Assembly (NCBI GenBank): GCA_021399345.1
Contig: JAAFKI010000123.1
Location: 1 to 34,412, forward strand
Length of the DNA stretch: 34,412 bases
DNA from: Candidatus Heimdallarchaeota archaeon
GTDB lineage: Archaea > Asgardarchaeota > Heimdallarchaeia > Heimdallarchaeales > Heimdallarchaeaceae
Direction: 5' to 3'
Under the pieces are notes generated by a model. It had not been told where the DNA came from. It saw only the letters and a list, made by a program, of their open reading frames with translations, and did not search any database. A program made the position numbers and the translations under genes. Positions 33,009-34,412 of this stretch are shown here, one piece after another. Within the stretch, counting starts at the first letter, position 1, and each line of letters opens with the position of its first letter.

Positions 33009-33035
33009 TTTCCCTGAACTGAAATTCTAGAATGT

Positions 33036-34331
33036 TTATTTTAATTCAAGAAACTTACTAACAGACATATAAACTTCTTTTTCAAGTAATTTGAGTGTTT
33101 TACTCTTCTTTTCTTGAAGATATTCATCTATATAAGGTGTGACAACTTTATCTAAATCCAGTTTTCTTCTTTCTTCCTCACTCATCAGGGAAATATCTTT
33201 TGAAAAGGTATTAAGGAAATTTGCAGCTAAATTGAGTTGTTTAGTTTCGTACTTGGAGCTTTTAATAAAAAAACTCTTCAGATAAGCTAAACGATGAAGA
33301 ACCTCTGCAATCATTAGATTAGTCTCAATTCCCCCCTCAGGAACGTATCTCTTTGAAGTATAATCTATTTTCAATTCATACCCAAGTTTATATCCTCTAA
33401 TCTCGGGCCATATAAACCCTAGTTCTTTGATCTTTGTTGAATCAAGATTACCATATTTATCTTCATTTCCATAAAGTTCCTTATATTTAGGGTAGTATTC
33501 TGGAAAATAATCTTGGAGAGATTTCATGAATTGGTTTTTGTTTCTTCCAGGTTTAAGAGTTAAACCCCAACAGTATATGAACTCTGCTCCCACATCCTTA
33601 CCTGTTTCATAGATTGAATTCATGTTCTCAACAGTATCGCCTATAAAAGGAAGCGTTGGATAAAAATAAATCCCTGAATGTATTTCTTCATCTCTTAGTT
33701 TTTCGATAGCTTCGAATCGCTCTAGAGATGAGCTAGCTTTAGGTTCAAATATTTTCTGTTTTTTCTCATCAGCTAAAGTTATCGTGAAGCTTGCACAAGC
33801 ATAGCTTTCTTCATTGATTTTTTTTAATAGATCCAAATCTCGAAGGATTAGCGTATTTTTGGTGAGGAAGAAAACAGGAATCTTGTAATCATAAGCTATT
33901 TGCAGAAGCTTTCTAGTCATTTTCACTTCTTTTTCAACTGGTTGGTATACGTCACATACTCCACCACCGATGAATAGAATAAACTTCTTTTTTCTGGAAG
34001 AATCTGCAGATTCTCTTAGATTTGGGAAGTAATCTACGAGTGTGGATGTTTTTTCTCGGTTTACTGGAAAAAAGCCTTGTTTCTTAAAATAGAGTTCTAA
34101 TAACTCTGGAGCATTTCTCTTTACTCTGATTCTTTGACCAAAATCGTCGTGCATGTAATAACTTTCAGCTTTACCATCACAATAAACGCAATCATGCTCA
34201 CAGCCCTGATAAGGATTAAGATAGACTTCAGCCCATGAAAACAGTGATGTTCTTGAAGTTCGAACTAAAGATTTCGCATCATATTCTTCGATTATCATAG
34301 CACGACCATTTTTAGTCAAGTAAGATTTCAT
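33036..34331 (-). CDS. Radical SAM protein of the spore-photoproduct-lyase-like family
   Basis: 431 residues. The 4Fe-4S/SAM motif is CEHDCVYC (Cys44, Cys48, Cys51; CxxxCxxC) just after SWAEVYLNPYQG. The order LNPYQGC.H.C.YC, then KKFILFIGGGVCDVYQPVEKE, then YKIPVFFLTKNTLILRDLDLL and ASFTITLADEKKQKIFEPKASS is that of SplB-like or Rv2578c-like proteins. These are often labelled DNA repair photolyase although most have no proven substrate. The C-terminal 130 residues are helical and charged. An upstream ATG at 34352 is only about 13 bp past the TATA box and would lie outside the transcript. ATG 34331, with CAGGT before it, is preferred. Confidence 0.88.
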   Translation of the reverse strand: MKSYLTKNGRAMIIEEYDAKSLVRTSRTSLFSWAEVYLNPYQGCEHDCVYCDGKAESYYMHDDFGQRIRVKRNAPELLELYFKKQGFFPVNREKTSTLVDYFPNLRESADSSRKKKFILFIGGGVCDVYQPVEKEVKMTRKLLQIAYDYKIPVFFLTKNTLILRDLDLLKKINEESYACASFTITLADEKKQKIFEPKASSSLERFEAIEKLRDEEIHSGIYFYPTLPFIGDTVENMNSIYETGKDVGAEFIYCWGLTLKPGRNKNQFMKSLQDYFPEYYPKYKELYGNEDKYGNLDSTKIKELGFIWPEIRGYKLGYELKIDYTSKRYVPEGGIETNLMIAEVLHRLAYLKSFFIKSSKYETKQLNLAANFLNTFSKDISLMSEEERRKLDLDKVVTPYIDEYLQEKKSKTLKLLEKEVYMSVSKFLELK

Positions 34332-34359
34332 TATAACCTGTTTTTTGTACATTTTTTGG

Positions 34360-34369
34360 TATTTAAATA
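34360..34369 (-). promoter_or_regulatory. TATA box of the radical SAM gene
   Basis: TATTTAAATA, itself a perfect palindrome, is centred about 33 bp before ATG 34331. Initiation near 34338 would give a short leader with CAGGT. Confidence 0.45.
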
Positions 34370-34379
34370 GGGTGGTGTA

Positions 34380-34388
34380 GATTATAAG
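34380..34388 (+). promoter_or_regulatory. TATA-like element of a gene entering at the right edge
   Basis: GATTATAAG lies about 20 bp before an ATG at 34405. Only ATG CAC CA of the possible gene is in the window, so this is suggested by spacing alone. Confidence 0.25.
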
Positions 34389-34412
34389 TTGAAGGATTAT
34401 AGCTATGCACCA

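Noticed and set aside
33024..33033. ATTCTAGAAT palindrome between convergent hydrolase and radical SAM genes
   Set aside because: Ten bases without a T-tract at a 27-bp junction; no evidence that it is a terminator or operator.

Overview
The window is about 34.4 kb of AT-rich DNA (roughly one third G+C by eye) densely packed with genes on both strands. It looks archaeal. Many start codons sit 25-30 bp downstream of a TATA-like box with no room for a leader, which suggests leaderless transcripts. Others carry a Shine-Dalgarno motif (AGGTGA or GGAGG). The gene content fits an archaeon too: tungsten aldehyde:ferredoxin oxidoreductase, a TrmB-type regulator, multi-PAS histidine kinases and an SPL-like radical SAM protein. 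The low G+C, the HEAT, TPR and PAS proteins, and bacterial-type genes such as DegV, an SDR and a sulfotransferase would suit an Asgard (Heimdall-like) archaeon. That placement is inference only; no rRNA or marker protein is present.

Layout, left. A truncated MFS transporter (minus) opens the window, followed by a membrane-anchored divergent member of the 'KPVIYLYP' protein family. Homoserine dehydrogenase and aldehyde:ferredoxin oxidoreductase follow, tightly coupled on the minus strand. Next is a plus-strand pair (unknown 195-aa protein and an Amidohydro_2-type hydrolase). It faces a minus-strand pair made of an unidentified 427-aa protein with a strong ribosome binding site and a class I aminotransferase. 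A small beta-rich protein and a HEAT-repeat protein (minus) diverge from a 1253-residue REC-PAS(x7)-kinase.

Middle. This part holds a DegV lipid-binding protein, a YdjM-like membrane protein, an exported metallophosphoesterase, a short-chain dehydrogenase, a two-domain GNAT protein, a TPR protein and a free-standing condensation-type acyltransferase. After these come NAD(P)-dependent malic enzyme, a PAS-PAS-GAF histidine kinase with its single-domain response regulator, and a thioredoxin reductase-like protein.

Right. A minus-strand three-gene unit encodes an ABC-2 ATPase, its permease and a TrmB-like regulator. A 9-bp inverted repeat sits in front of it, and one arm contains the probable ribosome binding site. 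Then come a membrane-anchored PAPS-type sulfotransferase, a divergent pair of FMN split-barrel proteins, an alpha/beta-hydrolase-like protein with an atypical nucleophile elbow, and an SPL-like radical SAM protein.

No rRNA, tRNA, CRISPR array, insertion sequence or integrase was found. No gap between genes exceeds about 180 bp. No single dedicated defence or mobile system is evident. The points most worth following up are the unidentified 427-aa protein operon, the inverted repeat at the ABC operon, the tandemly expanded PAS kinase, and the kinase, regulator and reductase cluster with a cysteine pair in its GAF domain.
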